From the NCBI RefSeq assembly GCF_900113115.1, contig NZ_FOOF01000010.1:233264-297263 (forward strand): a stretch of DNA of 64,000 nt, written 5' to 3'. This DNA comes from Duganella sp. CF458. Its GTDB lineage: Bacteria > Pseudomonadota > Gammaproteobacteria > Burkholderiales > Burkholderiaceae_D. The notes below the pieces were generated by a model that saw only the letters and a list, made by a program, of their open reading frames with translations, was not told where the DNA came from and searched no databases. The position numbers were made by a program, and so were the translations under genes. Shown piece by piece: positions 38,101 to 47,692 of this stretch; the first letter of the stretch is position 1; every line of letters starts with the position of its first letter.

Positions 38101-39146
38101 GATGCGAACAAGGCATGTTGGCTGGCGGTGTGAAAATCGCGCCAGACACGGTTGATCTCGGAATCTTCCTGCGCCGCGCGCAGCCCGCAGTAAGGATAGG
38201 TTTCTGCCACCGTGCGCCGCGCCGCCAGCACCAGCGCCATCGAAGCCTCGCGCAATTGTGCGTCAAGCTCCTGGTCGATGCGGCCACCTGCCCCTTCCGC
38301 CTGCGCCCAGGCCTGGTCGAGCAGCGCGAGCATGCACCCACGCGCGCCTTCCAGCGCCTCGGCCGCCCGTGCCAGTGCATCCTGCGCGCTGGCAGGCGGC
38401 TGGCGACGTGCCGCAACGATGTCCCGCGCCAGCGCCAGGAAATGCCGCGCCATGCCGGACAAGTTCGCCGCCAACGTCACCCACGCCAGCAGCATGAAGG
38501 GGAATCGGTACAGCGTGCCCTGTGCCGTCGCATGGGCAGGGTCGATCGTGAATCCATGGCTTGCCGGCACCAAGGCGCCTTCGATGCGGTAGCTGTGCGA
38601 GGCGGAGCCCTTCATGCCAAAGCTGCGCCAGGTCGGCTCGATCACCACCTGCGCGGCCGGCACGACAAAAGCCCGGATCCGCGGCGCGCCATCCGGCCCC
38701 GCCAGCGGCTGGCCGTTCTCGCGCAGCACCGCATTGAGCGTGAAATGCGTCGCCATCGGCGCACCGCTTGCGATGTCCCAGCGGCCCGTGATTCGATAGC
38801 CATCGCCTTCCTTGTCGGCGAAACCGGTCGGCGCCCCGCTGCCGGCGAGACAGACGCCAGGCGTCGCGATGACTTCCCGCGCCGTCTCAGGCGGCAGGAA
38901 GCCCGTGAACCAGCCCGCCCCCGCACACAGCGTGACCACCCAGCCCATGCTGCCATCGGCCTGCGCGAGTGCCTCTTCCAGCCGGACTACTTGCGGCAAA
39001 GGCATTTCCGTACCGCCGACAGCGCGCGGCGCCAGCATTTTCAACCAGCCCTGTTGATGGATCAGCGCCTGCTGGTCCATCAACAGGAAGCCCGCGGCTT
39101 CGGCGCCTGCAGCGCCGGCGCGGATACGTTCGATGTCAACTTTCAT
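38097..39146 (-). CDS. acyl-CoA dehydrogenase-like flavoprotein
   Basis: A 349-residue protein of the acyl-CoA dehydrogenase superfamily, close in layout to the group-D flavin monooxygenases (HpaB, DszC and HsaA type). Visible features are LAPRAVGGTEMPLPQVVRLEEALAQADGSMGW at the start, YRITGRWDIASGA at the flavin-binding beta domain, and a C-terminal helical domain with no obvious catalytic Glu. Substrate and reaction are therefore unknown; either dehydrogenation or flavin-dependent oxygenation is possible. The start is the ATG before KVDIER. It is followed directly by a small membrane protein gene and is divergent from the GlcG-like gene. Confidence 0.82.
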   Translation of the reverse strand: MKVDIERIRAGAAGAEAAGFLLMDQQALIHQQGWLKMLAPRAVGGTEMPLPQVVRLEEALAQADGSMGWVVTLCAGAGWFTGFLPPETAREVIATPGVCLAGSGAPTGFADKEGDGYRITGRWDIASGAPMATHFTLNAVLRENGQPLAGPDGAPRIRAFVVPAAQVVIEPTWRSFGMKGSASHSYRIEGALVPASHGFTIDPAHATAQGTLYRFPFMLLAWVTLAANLSGMARHFLALARDIVAARRQPPASAQDALARAAEALEGARGCMLALLDQAWAQAEGAGGRIDQELDAQLREASMALVLAARRTVAETYPYCGLRAAQEDSEINRVWRDFHTASQHALFAS

Positions 39147-39193
39147 ATGCAATCTATGCCAGAATTGCAAGCATTCTAACCTCGGAGACCCCA

Positions 39194-39673
39194 ATGCTGC
39201 GAACTGCCATGCTTTGCCTGGTAACGGCCCTGCCGCTCACCACCTACGCCGCGCCACTCAACGCCCAGCTCACGCAACGCGCGGTGCTGAACCTGAACGT
39301 GGTGAAGCAGATCGCCGCAGCCGCCGAGGCGGAAGCGCGCAAGAACAACTGGAACGTATCGATCGCCGTAGTCGATGAAGCCGGCCAGCTAATGCACTTC
39401 ATCCGCATGGACGATACGGCCAACTCCACGGTCAATGTGGCGCAAGGCAAAGCGCGCCATGCGGTCAATTACCGCCGCGATACCAAATTTCACCAGGAAA
39501 TACTGGAAAAAGGAAATGCCGTGGTACTCGGCTTGCCGGATTCACTGCCGGTAGAAGGTGGGGTGCGGCTGCTAGCCGCGGGCAAAGTGATCGGCGCCAT
39601 CGGAGTCGCGGGCGTCCAGGCATCGCAAGACGCCCAGATCGCCCGCGCCGGCGCGGCGCTGCTGCAGGATTAA
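39194..39673 (+). CDS. GlcG/HbpS-family exported protein
   Basis: A 159-residue protein with a signal peptide ending near TYAA (about 19). The rest is a single GlcG/HbpS domain, identified by SIAVVDEAGQLMHFIRMDD, ARHAVNYRRDT and AAGKVIGAIGVAGVQASQDAQIA. Some HbpS members bind haem; GlcG members accompany glycolate oxidase; neither role is established here. GGAGA precedes the ATG by 6 bases. Its stop TAA shares TTAA with the opposing stop of the DUF3667 gene. Confidence 0.85.
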   Translation: MLRTAMLCLVTALPLTTYAAPLNAQLTQRAVLNLNVVKQIAAAAEAEARKNNWNVSIAVVDEAGQLMHFIRMDDTANSTVNVAQGKARHAVNYRRDTKFHQEILEKGNAVVLGLPDSLPVEGGVRLLAAGKVIGAIGVAGVQASQDAQIARAGAALLQD

Positions 39674-40914
39674 GTTGCCGACAGCGCCAACACGACCAGG
39701 GTGTACATGGTCAGCACGATGAAGGTCATGAACAGCAGGAAGCAGGTACGCCACAGTGCGCCGAAACGCGACAGGCCGTAGGCGCAGCGCAGTTGCAGGA
39801 ACATGTGTACCGGTGGGATGAAGACGAACAGGCTGGCGCCCAGGCCGCCGAAATCAAAGTAGCTCAATGTTGCGACGATGGTGAACAGCAGCGACATGAA
39901 CGACAGCGAATACAGCGAGAACACCGCGTGGTCGTACATCGTGATGCCACGGCGCCAGAAGAACATCAGCCACAGGAAAGGCAGGGAAATCGGCACCAGC
40001 AGGAAGGAGTATTTGTAGGCCGCGTTCTTCAGCTTGTACTTGGCCAACTCCGGGTTGTCGACAGCGTGCTTGATACCCTTGCCAATCCAGCCTGAATCGG
40101 AATGCTTGGCGTCTTTGCCGCCAGCCCCGTCTTCCTCCGTTACTTCTTCGCTGACATCGTTCAGGATTTCCTCAATGATGCCCGGCTCCTTCGTGTTCGC
40201 GCTTTCCTTCGCACTGCCTTGGTCTGCCTCCTTGGCTGCATCCTTGCCGGCCGGCTTGATCGTTTCAGTGAACTTGGCGGTGCCGGTCATCGCAATCTTG
40301 CCGGCGGTCAGGGCGCTATTCAAGCCGTCGAGCGCCTTCTTCGCCTCATCCAGCCTGTGTTGTGCCTTCGGGACTTCCGCCGTACCGGGTTCTGCGGCCT
40401 TCAGGTCCGCCTCCGCCTCGGCAATCTTCACTTTCTGCTCGGCGATCTTCCCGTTCATTGTCTTCTCGAAGGCAGCCTTGCCGTTCTTGCCTTCGGCGAC
40501 CTTGCCTGTGCCCGGTCCCGAACTGGTGCCCATCGTCAGCGAGAAGACGAAGAACATGAAGAACATCATGAACAGGAACAGCGCCAACGGCGAGACAAAG
40601 CGCGTGCGCTGGCCGTCGATGTAGCGGCGCGTCAGCTGGCCCGGACGGGCAATCAGCAGCGGCAAGGTGCGCCAACCCTTGGTGTCAAAGTGCAGCAGGC
40701 CGTGGATCAACTCCTCGCCCAGGTGCAGTACCGACTTGTGCAGATGGCCCTTCTGGCCGCAGTTGCCGCAGTAATTGGCGGTGACCGGCGTGCCGCAGTT
40801 GGCGCATGATGCGCTATGCGCGTGCTGGCCGGACTTGCCAGCGTCGCCTTCAACCTCTTTGGCTACCAGGCTGGCCGTTACCAGGTCGCCTGCCACTTCA
40901 ATCTCCATCCCCAT
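39670..40914 (-). CDS. DUF3667-type membrane protein with zinc-ribbon start
   Basis: A 414-residue membrane protein. The N-terminus has a zinc ribbon, Cys37-x2-Cys40 and Cys49-x2-Cys52 (CANCG, YCGNCGQ). The DUF3667 signature TKGWRTLPLLIARPGQLTRRYI and a membrane segment around 113-130 follow. A striking polar, Lys/Glu/Ala-rich section of about 160 residues (130-290), probably coiled-coil, separates this from three or four further membrane segments at the C-terminal end. Function is unknown. The start is uncertain: the ATG at 40914 has GGAG upstream, and an in-frame ATG two codons later is the alternative. Confidence 0.82.
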   Translation of the reverse strand: MGMEIEVAGDLVTASLVAKEVEGDAGKSGQHAHSASCANCGTPVTANYCGNCGQKGHLHKSVLHLGEELIHGLLHFDTKGWRTLPLLIARPGQLTRRYIDGQRTRFVSPLALFLFMMFFMFFVFSLTMGTSSGPGTGKVAEGKNGKAAFEKTMNGKIAEQKVKIAEAEADLKAAEPGTAEVPKAQHRLDEAKKALDGLNSALTAGKIAMTGTAKFTETIKPAGKDAAKEADQGSAKESANTKEPGIIEEILNDVSEEVTEEDGAGGKDAKHSDSGWIGKGIKHAVDNPELAKYKLKNAAYKYSFLLVPISLPFLWLMFFWRRGITMYDHAVFSLYSLSFMSLLFTIVATLSYFDFGGLGASLFVFIPPVHMFLQLRCAYGLSRFGALWRTCFLLFMTFIVLTMYTLVVLALSAT

Positions 40915-40955
40915 CGCCGCCGCTCCGCCCAATGCAAAGTTTGCATGTTAGCAAA

Positions 40956-41246
40956 TTATTGATCTTTATTGCTAAGGTAGCCGGCGAATGCCCCGATCAC
41001 GACGCCAATGCCACTCCATGACAACATTTCCAGGTTGCCTGGCAGGCCTTTCCCGAACAGGGCCAGCAAATCGAGCGCCAGCATGAAAGGGCCGGTGACC
41101 AACCCAAGCAGCGCCGACACCAGCCCCCATCCTGGATCCGCCTGGTTCCAGGCAAGGACGGAACCCTTTACGGCAGCGCCCATGACACCGCCAAGCATGG
41201 CCCCGAGAATTCCATCGACCAGCGGTGGCGTGCGGCGCTGCGCCAT
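40956..41246 (-). CDS. small membrane protein of unknown function
   Basis: A 96-residue protein with two glycine-rich membrane segments (about 12-30 and 67-92) separated by a more hydrophobic stretch. GILGAMLGGVMGAAVKG and WSGIGVVIGAFAGYLSNKD resemble glycine-zipper membrane proteins. No family assigned. Its ATG overlaps the RDD-gene stop by one base (TGATG), so it is the second gene of that transcript. Confidence 0.7.
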   Translation of the reverse strand: MAQRRTPPLVDGILGAMLGGVMGAAVKGSVLAWNQADPGWGLVSALLGLVTGPFMLALDLLALFGKGLPGNLEMLSWSGIGVVIGAFAGYLSNKDQ

Positions 41247-41854
41247 CAGAGGTTCCGCTTCGCCTTGACGACCACAGTCCCTGCCAGGAAATCGTGCACG
41301 GCGCGGCGGCGCGTGTTGCACAACATGGCCACCGCGCATGCCAACATCCAGACTTGCATCAGCGTCTGTGCCAATGTTGCCCAGCCTGGCGAAAGAGCCG
41401 CCATGGCAGCGGCCCGCTGCATGAAGCCAAACGAGAAGTAGGTCGCCTGATCCAGGTTCACAGCAGCATAGGCGGTGCCGATATTGGTTGCGAGCGACAG
41501 CGCCAGCATTGGCGCTACGCGCAGCAAGGCCGCTTTGGTCGAAACCGGTGCGCCATCGCGCATCTGGACGCGCAGCTTCAGCACCAGCTTGCCAGGCGAG
41601 CCGCCATAGCGGCGCACCAGGTAGACCGTCAGGAACATGCCCAGCAACGTGCCGGGAATCAGCCAGATCGCGTAGAAATAACGCGACAGGGAGCTAAGCC
41701 AGAAGGTCAGCCCGATGACGGGCAACAGGAAGATCACGTCCAGGATCTGGGCGCCAACGCGAATCCAGAAACCGCCGACTTCGGGCGGCGTGCCGATTTC
41801 TTCAGCGCGCGCGGTGTCAAGATCGGCTAACGGAGATTGGTAAGGGTTATGCAT
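41246..41854 (-). CDS. RDD-family membrane protein
   Basis: A 202-residue inner-membrane protein with the RDD domain (from GFWIRVGAQILDVIFLLPVIGLTF to VHDFLAGTVVV). It has the Arg near the first membrane segment, an Asp in LDVIF, and GGSPGKLVLKLRV in the loop, with the family's usual His-Asp (VHDFLAGT) at the end. The family is linked to envelope or ion transport but is poorly defined. It is followed by a coupled small membrane protein gene. Confidence 0.88.
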   Translation of the reverse strand: MHNPYQSPLADLDTARAEEIGTPPEVGGFWIRVGAQILDVIFLLPVIGLTFWLSSLSRYFYAIWLIPGTLLGMFLTVYLVRRYGGSPGKLVLKLRVQMRDGAPVSTKAALLRVAPMLALSLATNIGTAYAAVNLDQATYFSFGFMQRAAAMAALSPGWATLAQTLMQVWMLACAVAMLCNTRRRAVHDFLAGTVVVKAKRNL

Positions 41855-41882
41855 GGTTGCTTAAAATTGTGCTCTAAAGCAA

Positions 41883-42395
41883 CTACGATAGCATACCGTT
41901 AGCAAAAAATATACGCGGCAGGTTGGCCGGCGACGCCGGATCACGCAGGAAATCGCGCAGCATGTCGTGGTACAAGCCTGCATCCAGCTTGTGCAGATAG
42001 ACCATGGCGAAATAGTCGGCCAGCACCTCGGCCTGGGCTTCCATATTGAAGTCGCGCAGCCGCAGCTCGGGCGAAACTTCATAGTCATAGTTCAGGCCGA
42101 GGCGGATGGCGCCGCGCCACATCACGGGATAGCCAAGCTGGTGCTGCCAGACGTGGGCCATCTCGTGCATGAACCAATGCTGTTCGCGTTCGGATGCGAG
42201 CGAGAAGTCCGGGCGGTAGCGGGAGATGTGGAAGTACAGTTCGCCGTTCGGCGTGATGCAGACATCTTTGCGCTGCAAAAAAGGAATGAAGCGGGTGTTG
42301 TGGATGCGCACCCGCTTGTAGTCGATCGCGCCGCCGAATACCAGCCGGGCCAGCGCAATCTCACCCGGCGTCAACGGCCGGGCAATGACTTCCAT
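41883..42395 (-). CDS. zincin-like putative metallopeptidase, coupled to eda
   Basis: A 170-residue cytoplasmic protein with the zinc-protease motif HEMAH at 77-81 and a candidate third ligand Glu119 (or 123) in NMEAQAE. The N-terminus RPLTPGEIALARLVFG and ITPNGELYFH are conserved in 'vgr-related' proteins of this bacterial family, a name that carries no known function. It has no signal peptide. Its ATG overlaps the eda stop by one base (TGATG), placing it as the last gene of the edd-eda operon. Whether it is a protease or a binding protein is open. Confidence 0.78.
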   Translation of the reverse strand: MEVIARPLTPGEIALARLVFGGAIDYKRVRIHNTRFIPFLQRKDVCITPNGELYFHISRYRPDFSLASEREQHWFMHEMAHVWQHQLGYPVMWRGAIRLGLNYDYEVSPELRLRDFNMEAQAEVLADYFAMVYLHKLDAGLYHDMLRDFLRDPASPANLPRIFFANGMLS

Positions 42396-43015
42396 CAGTG
42401 GCGCAGAGCGCTGGCCGCCTTGGCAATGGCGGTGATGCGGTCCCAGTCGCCGGCTTGCATGGCGTCCTTCGGCGTCAGCCAGGAGCCGCCCACACAGGCC
42501 ACATTCTTCAGCGACAGGAAGGCCGGCGCGGTGTCTTGCGAAATGCCGCCGGTCGGGCAGAACACCACGTCCGACAGCGGACCGGCAATTGCATTCAGCA
42601 TGCCAACGCCGCCGGCGGGAACGGCCGGGAACAGCTTCAGTTGCTTGAAGCCCTGTTCACGCGCCTTCATCACTTCCGACGGGGTCATGACGCCAGGCAG
42701 CAGCGGCAGGCCGCTCGATTTGGCGGCGGCGATCAACGCATCGGTCAGGCCCGGCGACACGCCGAACACGGCACCCGCATCGCGCGCGGCGGCGAATTCC
42801 TCAGGCTGGGTCAAGGTGCCGACACCGACGATGGCGCCTTCCACCTGGCTCATGGCGCGAATCGCCCCCAGGCCGTGCTGGGTGCGCAGGGTCACTTCCA
42901 GCACGCGGATGCCGCCAGCCACCAGCGCTTTCGCCAATGGCACGGCGTGGTCAGGATCGTCAATCGCGATCACGGGGATCACGGCCGAGGTACGCATAAT
43001 GTCGAGCAGGGTCAT
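42395..43015 (-). CDS. eda: KDPG aldolase
   Basis: 2-dehydro-3-deoxy-6-phosphogluconate aldolase, splitting KDPG into pyruvate and glyceraldehyde-3-phosphate. The 206-residue TIM barrel has Glu40 (LEVTLRT), which acts with the Schiff-base Lys127 in [14 protein letters not shown] binds phosphate. The start lies one base after the edd stop (TGA-C-ATG), so it is certain to be translated with edd. It is second in the edd-eda-zincin transcript driven from the HexR-controlled region. Confidence 0.96.
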   Translation of the reverse strand: MTLLDIMRTSAVIPVIAIDDPDHAVPLAKALVAGGIRVLEVTLRTQHGLGAIRAMSQVEGAIVGVGTLTQPEEFAAARDAGAVFGVSPGLTDALIAAAKSSGLPLLPGVMTPSEVMKAREQGFKQLKLFPAVPAGGVGMLNAIAGPLSDVVFCPTGGISQDTAPAFLSLKNVACVGGSWLTPKDAMQAGDWDRITAIAKAASALRH

Positions 43016-43016
43016 G

Positions 43017-44939
43017 TCAGGCTTTCTTTGCGAGGAAATCTTCATCGGAACCGGGCACGGTATTGCCCACATTGTCTTCGCCGTGCAGCGGCACGGTGGT
43101 CGGGATCGGGGACGGCAGCGGGAACATGGTCGCGCCCTGCTCCGCCGCGCACACGCTGCTGCGGAACATGGAGAACAGTTCGCGCCCCATGCCGATCTGG
43201 TTTGGCGACAGGTCGGCCTGCGCCAGCGAGCGGCCATGCCACACGTCGGAGGCAACCAGCGCTTCCAGCGTGCCGCTGGCGGCGTCCAGGCGGATGATGT
43301 CACCGTCGCGCACCAGGCCCAGTGGGCCGCCCGCCAGGATTTCCGGCGACACGTGGATCGCGGCAGGCACCTTGCCGGAAGCGCCGGACATGCGGCCGTC
43401 GGTCACCAGGGCCACCTTGCGGCCGGCGTCCTGCAGGTTGGCCAGTGCAGGGGTCAGGGCGTGCAGTTCCGGCATGCCGTTGGCTTTCGGGCCCTGGAAG
43501 CGGAGCACCGCCACGAAGTCGCGATCGAGTGTGCCGGCCTTGTAGGCTGCCATGAAGGCTTCCTGCGAATCGAACACCAGTGCCGGCGCTTCCACGCTGC
43601 GGTGCTCTTCCTTGACGGCGGAAACCTTCATGATGGCGCGGCCCAGGTTACCCTGCACCAGCACCATGCCGCCGTCTTTCGAGAACGCATCGGCGGCGCC
43701 GCGCAGCACTTTTTCGTCCGCGCTCTTGAGCGGAGCTTCCTTGAAGACCACGCCGGTCGCATCGTCGTTCAGGAACGGCTCGGCGCAGTGCCCGCGCAGG
43801 CCCCGGCCCAGGATGGTGTTGACGTCGTCGTGCAGCAGTCCCGCATCCAGCAGTTCGCGGATCACGAAGCCGGTACCGCCGGCAGCGTGGAAGTGATTCA
43901 CGTCGGCGTCGCCGTTCGGGTAGATGCGGCACAGCAGCGGCACCACGGCCGACAGCTCATTGAAATCGTCCCAGTCGATCACCACGCCGGCCGCCTTGGC
44001 GATTGCGACCAGGTGCAGCGTGTGATTGGTCGAACCGCCAGTCGCCAGCAGGCCCACCACGGCGTTGATGATGGACTTCTCGTCCACGATATGGCCGACC
44101 GGGATGTATTCGTTGCCCATCTCAGTGATCTGCGCCGCGCGCTGTGCGGCGGCGGCAGTGAGCGCATCGCGCAGCGGGGTGCCAGGGTTGATGAAGGCGG
44201 CACCGGGCAGGTGCAGGCCCATGATTTCCATCAGCAGCTGGTTGGAGTTGGCGGTACCGTAGAAAGTACAGGTGCCGGCGCCGTGATAGGACTGGGACTC
44301 GCCTTCCAGCAGCTCTTCGCGGGTGGCCTTGCCTTGCGCATAACGCTGGCGGATCGCCGCTTTATCTTTGTTCGACAGGCCGGAGGTCATCGGACCGGCC
44401 GGCACGAACACGGCAGGCAGGTGGCCGAAGTGCAGCGCGCCGATCAGCAGGCCCGGCACGATCTTGTCGCACACGCCCAGGTACAACACGGAATCGAACA
44501 TATTGTGGGACAGGCCGATCGCCGCCGACATGGCAATTGCATCGCGCGAGAACAGCGACAGCTCCATGCCGGGCTGACCCTGGGTCACGCCATCGCACAT
44601 GGCCGGCGTACCGCCCGCGTACTGCGCCACCGCGCCAACCTTGCGTACCGCATCCTTGATGATGGCCGGGAAGGCCTCGAAGGGCTGGTGGGCCGACAGC
44701 ATGTCGTTGTAAGCGGAGATGATCGCCACGGAAGGCTGCTTCACCTCCTTCAGGATCAGCTTATCGTTCGCCGGGAACGCGGCAAAACCGTGCGCCAGGT
44801 TGGTACAGGACAGGGTGCCACGCTGGGTGCGGCCCTTGACGCGGGCCGCCTCGAGGTGCGCCAGGTAGGCGCCGCGGGAAACGCGGCTGCGCTGGATGAC
44901 GCGTGCGGTGACTTTTTCCAGGACTGGATGCAACGGCAT
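43017..44939 (-). CDS. edd: 6-phosphogluconate dehydratase
   Basis: Edd dehydrates 6-phosphogluconate to KDPG, the committing step of the Entner-Doudoroff route. The 640-residue protein of the IlvD/Edd family has cysteines Cys115 ([10 protein letters not shown]), Cys157 (GVCDKI) and Cys224 ([13 protein letters not shown]) that hold the 4Fe-4S cluster. Length and order are normal. It is the first gene of a leftward operon. A HexR-like palindrome lies 26-40 bases before its ATG. The opposing operon carries pgi, zwf and hexR. Confidence 0.97.
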   Translation of the reverse strand: MPLHPVLEKVTARVIQRSRVSRGAYLAHLEAARVKGRTQRGTLSCTNLAHGFAAFPANDKLILKEVKQPSVAIISAYNDMLSAHQPFEAFPAIIKDAVRKVGAVAQYAGGTPAMCDGVTQGQPGMELSLFSRDAIAMSAAIGLSHNMFDSVLYLGVCDKIVPGLLIGALHFGHLPAVFVPAGPMTSGLSNKDKAAIRQRYAQGKATREELLEGESQSYHGAGTCTFYGTANSNQLLMEIMGLHLPGAAFINPGTPLRDALTAAAAQRAAQITEMGNEYIPVGHIVDEKSIINAVVGLLATGGSTNHTLHLVAIAKAAGVVIDWDDFNELSAVVPLLCRIYPNGDADVNHFHAAGGTGFVIRELLDAGLLHDDVNTILGRGLRGHCAEPFLNDDATGVVFKEAPLKSADEKVLRGAADAFSKDGGMVLVQGNLGRAIMKVSAVKEEHRSVEAPALVFDSQEAFMAAYKAGTLDRDFVAVLRFQGPKANGMPELHALTPALANLQDAGRKVALVTDGRMSGASGKVPAAIHVSPEILAGGPLGLVRDGDIIRLDAASGTLEALVASDVWHGRSLAQADLSPNQIGMGRELFSMFRSSVCAAEQGATMFPLPSPIPTTVPLHGEDNVGNTVPGSDEDFLAKKA

Positions 44940-44964
44940 GATCGTTCCTTTTCAATGAATTTAC

Positions 44965-44979
44965 GGAAATTTTACTACA
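44965..44979 (-). promoter_or_regulatory. HexR-like operator before edd
   Basis: On the minus strand TGTAGTAAAATTTCC fits the HexR palindrome TGTARTNNNAYTACA except for two bases in the right arm. It lies 26 bases before the edd start. HexR is encoded at the end of the opposing operon and in other bacteria represses edd-eda and zwf until KDPG releases it. Confidence 0.55.
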
Positions 44980-45057
44980 AAATTTCCGACTGCGAGCGCT
45001 CTCACCACGCTTAATCACGCGCAAAAGCCCCGCAATTCACCAGCGCGCATAAAGATT

Positions 45058-45072
45058 TGTAGTGAATTTACC
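45058..45072 (+). promoter_or_regulatory. HexR-like operator before pgi
   Basis: TGTAGTGAATTTACC has a full left arm of the HexR motif and two mismatches in the right arm. It lies 55 bases before the pgi start and just upstream of TATAGT (45084-45089), a possible -10. Together with the edd-side site it makes a divergent control region. Confidence 0.5.
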
Positions 45073-45126
45073 TGCTTTTCCTGTATAGTTAAACACAATT
45101 CACAAAACCATATGCCACAGGACATT

Positions 45127-46776
45127 ATGCGCTTGCCCGCCCTGACCTCCACCGCCGCCTACCAGGCCCTCGAAAACCACGCCCACGATGCCCGCGACTG
45201 GCAAATGCGCCAGTTATTCCAGAACGACCCTGGCCGCTTTCCGCGCATGACGGTCGATGCGGCTGGCCTGTTCCTGGACTACTCCAAGAACCGCGCCGAC
45301 GACGAAACCATCAAGCTGCTGGTGCACCTGGCCCGCACGCGCGGCGTGGCGGAACAGCGCGATGCCATGTTCGCCGGCGAAAAAATCAATATTACCGAAC
45401 GCCGCAGCGTGCTGCACACCGCCCTGCGTATGCCGCGCGGCAAGGAACAAAAGGTCGATGGCCAGGACGTCAACGCCGAGGTGCACGCAGTGCTGGACCG
45501 CATCAAGGTGTTCACCGACAAGGTGCGCAATGGCGGTTGGCTGGGCCATACCGGCAGGCCGATCACCGATGTGGTGAACATCGGCATCGGCGGCTCCGAC
45601 CTGGGCCCGAAAATGGCCGTCCTGGCGCTGCGTTCCTACTGCCATCCACGCATGAAAATGCATTTCGTCTCCAACGTGGACGGCCACGATATGGATGCGG
45701 TGCTCGGGCAGGTGAATCCTGAGACCACGCTGTTCATCGTCGCCTCGAAAACCTTCACCACCGCCGAAACCATGTTGAACGCGCAGACCGCTCGCGCCTG
45801 GTTCCTGGCCAAGGCAAAGGAAGCGGACCTGCCGCGCCACTTTGTCGCCGTGTCCACCAATACCGATGCGGTGCGTGCCTTCGGCATCGATCCCGAAAAC
45901 ATGTTCCCGTTCTGGGACTGGGTTGGCGGCCGCTATTCCGTGTGGTCGGCAATCGGCCTGTCGGTCGCGGTCGCGATCGGCTTCGGCTACTTCCAGGCCT
46001 TCCTGGAAGGCGCGCACGCGATGGATGAACACTTCCGCGAAGCGCCGCTGGAGGCGAACATGCCGGTGCTGCTGGCCCTGATCGGTTTCTGGAATCGCCA
46101 ATTCCTGGGCGCCGGCTCGCTGTCCATCGCACCCTACCACCAGGACCTGAACCGCTTCCCGGCCTACCTGCAGCAGCTCGACATGGAAAGCAACGGCAAG
46201 CGCGTGACCAGGAACGGCCAGCCGGTCGACACGCCAACCTGCCCTATCGTCTGGGGCGAATGCGGCACCAACGCGCAGCACGCCTACTTCCAGCTCCTGC
46301 ACCAGGGCACCGACATCACGCCGATCGACTTCATCGCCGCGCTGCGCGCGACGCACGACCTGCCGGGCCACCACGACGCCCTGCTGGCAAATTGCTTCGC
46401 CCAGTCGGAAGCCTTCATGAAGGGCAAGACCGAAGACGAAGTGCGCGCGGAGCTGAAAGGCGCCGGCCTGCCGGCCGCTGAAATCGAGGAGATGGCCCCG
46501 CACAAGACCTTCCCAGGCAATCGCCCGTCCAACACCATCCTGATGGACCAGCTCACGCCATCCACCCTCGGCGCGCTGATCGCGCTGTACGAGCACAAGA
46601 CATTCGTGCAGGGCGTGATCTGGAATATCGCCAGCTTCGACCAATGGGGCGTGGAACTGGGCAAGGTGCTGGCCAGGAAAATCCAGGCTGAGTTGACCGG
46701 CAAGGTCGATCCGGAAGCGCATGACAGTTCGACCAATGGCCTGATCGTGATGGCCAAGTCGGCCCAGATCCAATGA
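45127..46776 (+). CDS. pgi: glucose-6-phosphate isomerase
   Basis: Pgi interconverts glucose-6-phosphate and fructose-6-phosphate, feeding fructose phosphates back into the oxidative Entner-Doudoroff cycle. At 549 residues it equals the E. coli enzyme. Signatures are [14 protein letters not shown], the [11 protein letters not shown] sugar-phosphate site and the [16 protein letters not shown]-terminus. I preferred the ATG at 45127, which has AGGA 4 bases upstream; an ATG five codons earlier lacks a site. The next gene starts inside its stop (ATGA). It heads the pgi-lactonase-zwf-hexR operon. Confidence 0.96.
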   Translation: MRLPALTSTAAYQALENHAHDARDWQMRQLFQNDPGRFPRMTVDAAGLFLDYSKNRADDETIKLLVHLARTRGVAEQRDAMFAGEKINITERRSVLHTALRMPRGKEQKVDGQDVNAEVHAVLDRIKVFTDKVRNGGWLGHTGRPITDVVNIGIGGSDLGPKMAVLALRSYCHPRMKMHFVSNVDGHDMDAVLGQVNPETTLFIVASKTFTTAETMLNAQTARAWFLAKAKEADLPRHFVAVSTNTDAVRAFGIDPENMFPFWDWVGGRYSVWSAIGLSVAVAIGFGYFQAFLEGAHAMDEHFREAPLEANMPVLLALIGFWNRQFLGAGSLSIAPYHQDLNRFPAYLQQLDMESNGKRVTRNGQPVDTPTCPIVWGECGTNAQHAYFQLLHQGTDITPIDFIAALRATHDLPGHHDALLANCFAQSEAFMKGKTEDEVRAELKGAGLPAAEIEEMAPHKTFPGNRPSNTILMDQLTPSTLGALIALYEHKTFVQGVIWNIASFDQWGVELGKVLARKIQAELTGKVDPEAHDSSTNGLIVMAKSAQIQ

Positions 46777-47669
46777 ACAGCTACCGGATCGAAGTCGCCT
46801 GCGATGCCACCATGACCGTGGGCGAAAGCCCGTTGTGGGCGCCGGACGAGAAAGCGCTGTACTGGGTCGATATCGAAGGCTTTGCCATCCATCGCCTGTG
46901 CACCGCCACCGGCCGGCACCAGCAATGGAAGGTCGACAGCGAAGCATCGTCGCTGGCACGCGCGGCAAACGGCGGCCTGATGGTCGCCCAGCGCCGCGGC
47001 TTCTCGCACTTCAACCCGGATACCGGCGAACTGAAACTGGTGGCGGAGGCGCCGTTCGACCAATCGACTACCCGCTTCAACGACGGCAAGTGCGACGCGG
47101 CAGGCCGCTTCTGGTGCGGCACCATTTACGAGCCGCGCGACAAGCCGGCGGCGGAAATGTACGTGCTCGAACGCGGCCAGGTGCGCAAGGTCTGGTCGGG
47201 CGGCATGGTCAATTCGAATGGCCTGGGCTTCAGTCCGGACAACAAGACCATGTTCCACGCCGAGACAGCCAGCCACCGCGTCACGCGCTTCGCCTTCGAC
47301 CTGCTGTCGGGCACCGTCACCGATGAACGCGATGTACGCCGCTTCGGCACCGACAAGTCGGCGGCCGACTACGGCGGCCGCCCCGACGGCGCGGCCGTCG
47401 ACAGCGAAGGCAATTACTGGGTCGCCATGTTCGAGGGCGGCCGCATCCTCAAGCTGTCGCCGCAGGGCGAGCAGCTCGATGAGATCCGCCTGCCGGTGCG
47501 CTGCCCGACCATGGTGGCTTTCGGCGGCCCCGACCTGCGCACGCTGTATATCACGACTGCCGGCAAACGCCCAGCGGACGAACTGGCGGCCATGCCGCTG
47601 AGCGGCAAAGTACTGTCGGTTCGCATGCCTGTTGCCGGCCGCATCGAGCCGGCCTACGTAGAAAATTGA
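46773..47669 (+). CDS. SMP-30/gluconolactonase family lactonase
   Basis: A 298-residue six-bladed beta-propeller of the SMP-30/regucalcin/gluconolactonase family. Metal-ligand positions are visible in GESPLW (Glu18), [12 protein letters not shown] (Asn/Asp near 104), [10 protein letters not shown] and [14 protein letters not shown]. It occupies the place where 6-phosphogluconolactonase (Pgl) usually stands, between pgi and zwf, so it probably hydrolyses the 6-phosphogluconolactone made by Zwf. That is an inference from position; the family otherwise acts on sugar lactones. The ATG overlaps the pgi stop by 4 bases. Confidence 0.88.
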   Translation: MNSYRIEVACDATMTVGESPLWAPDEKALYWVDIEGFAIHRLCTATGRHQQWKVDSEASSLARAANGGLMVAQRRGFSHFNPDTGELKLVAEAPFDQSTTRFNDGKCDAAGRFWCGTIYEPRDKPAAEMYVLERGQVRKVWSGGMVNSNGLGFSPDNKTMFHAETASHRVTRFAFDLLSGTVTDERDVRRFGTDKSAADYGGRPDGAAVDSEGNYWVAMFEGGRILKLSPQGEQLDEIRLPVRCPTMVAFGGPDLRTLYITTAGKRPADELAAMPLSGKVLSVRMPVAGRIEPAYVEN

Positions 47670-47692
47670 TCCACCCCACACTGAAGAAGATT

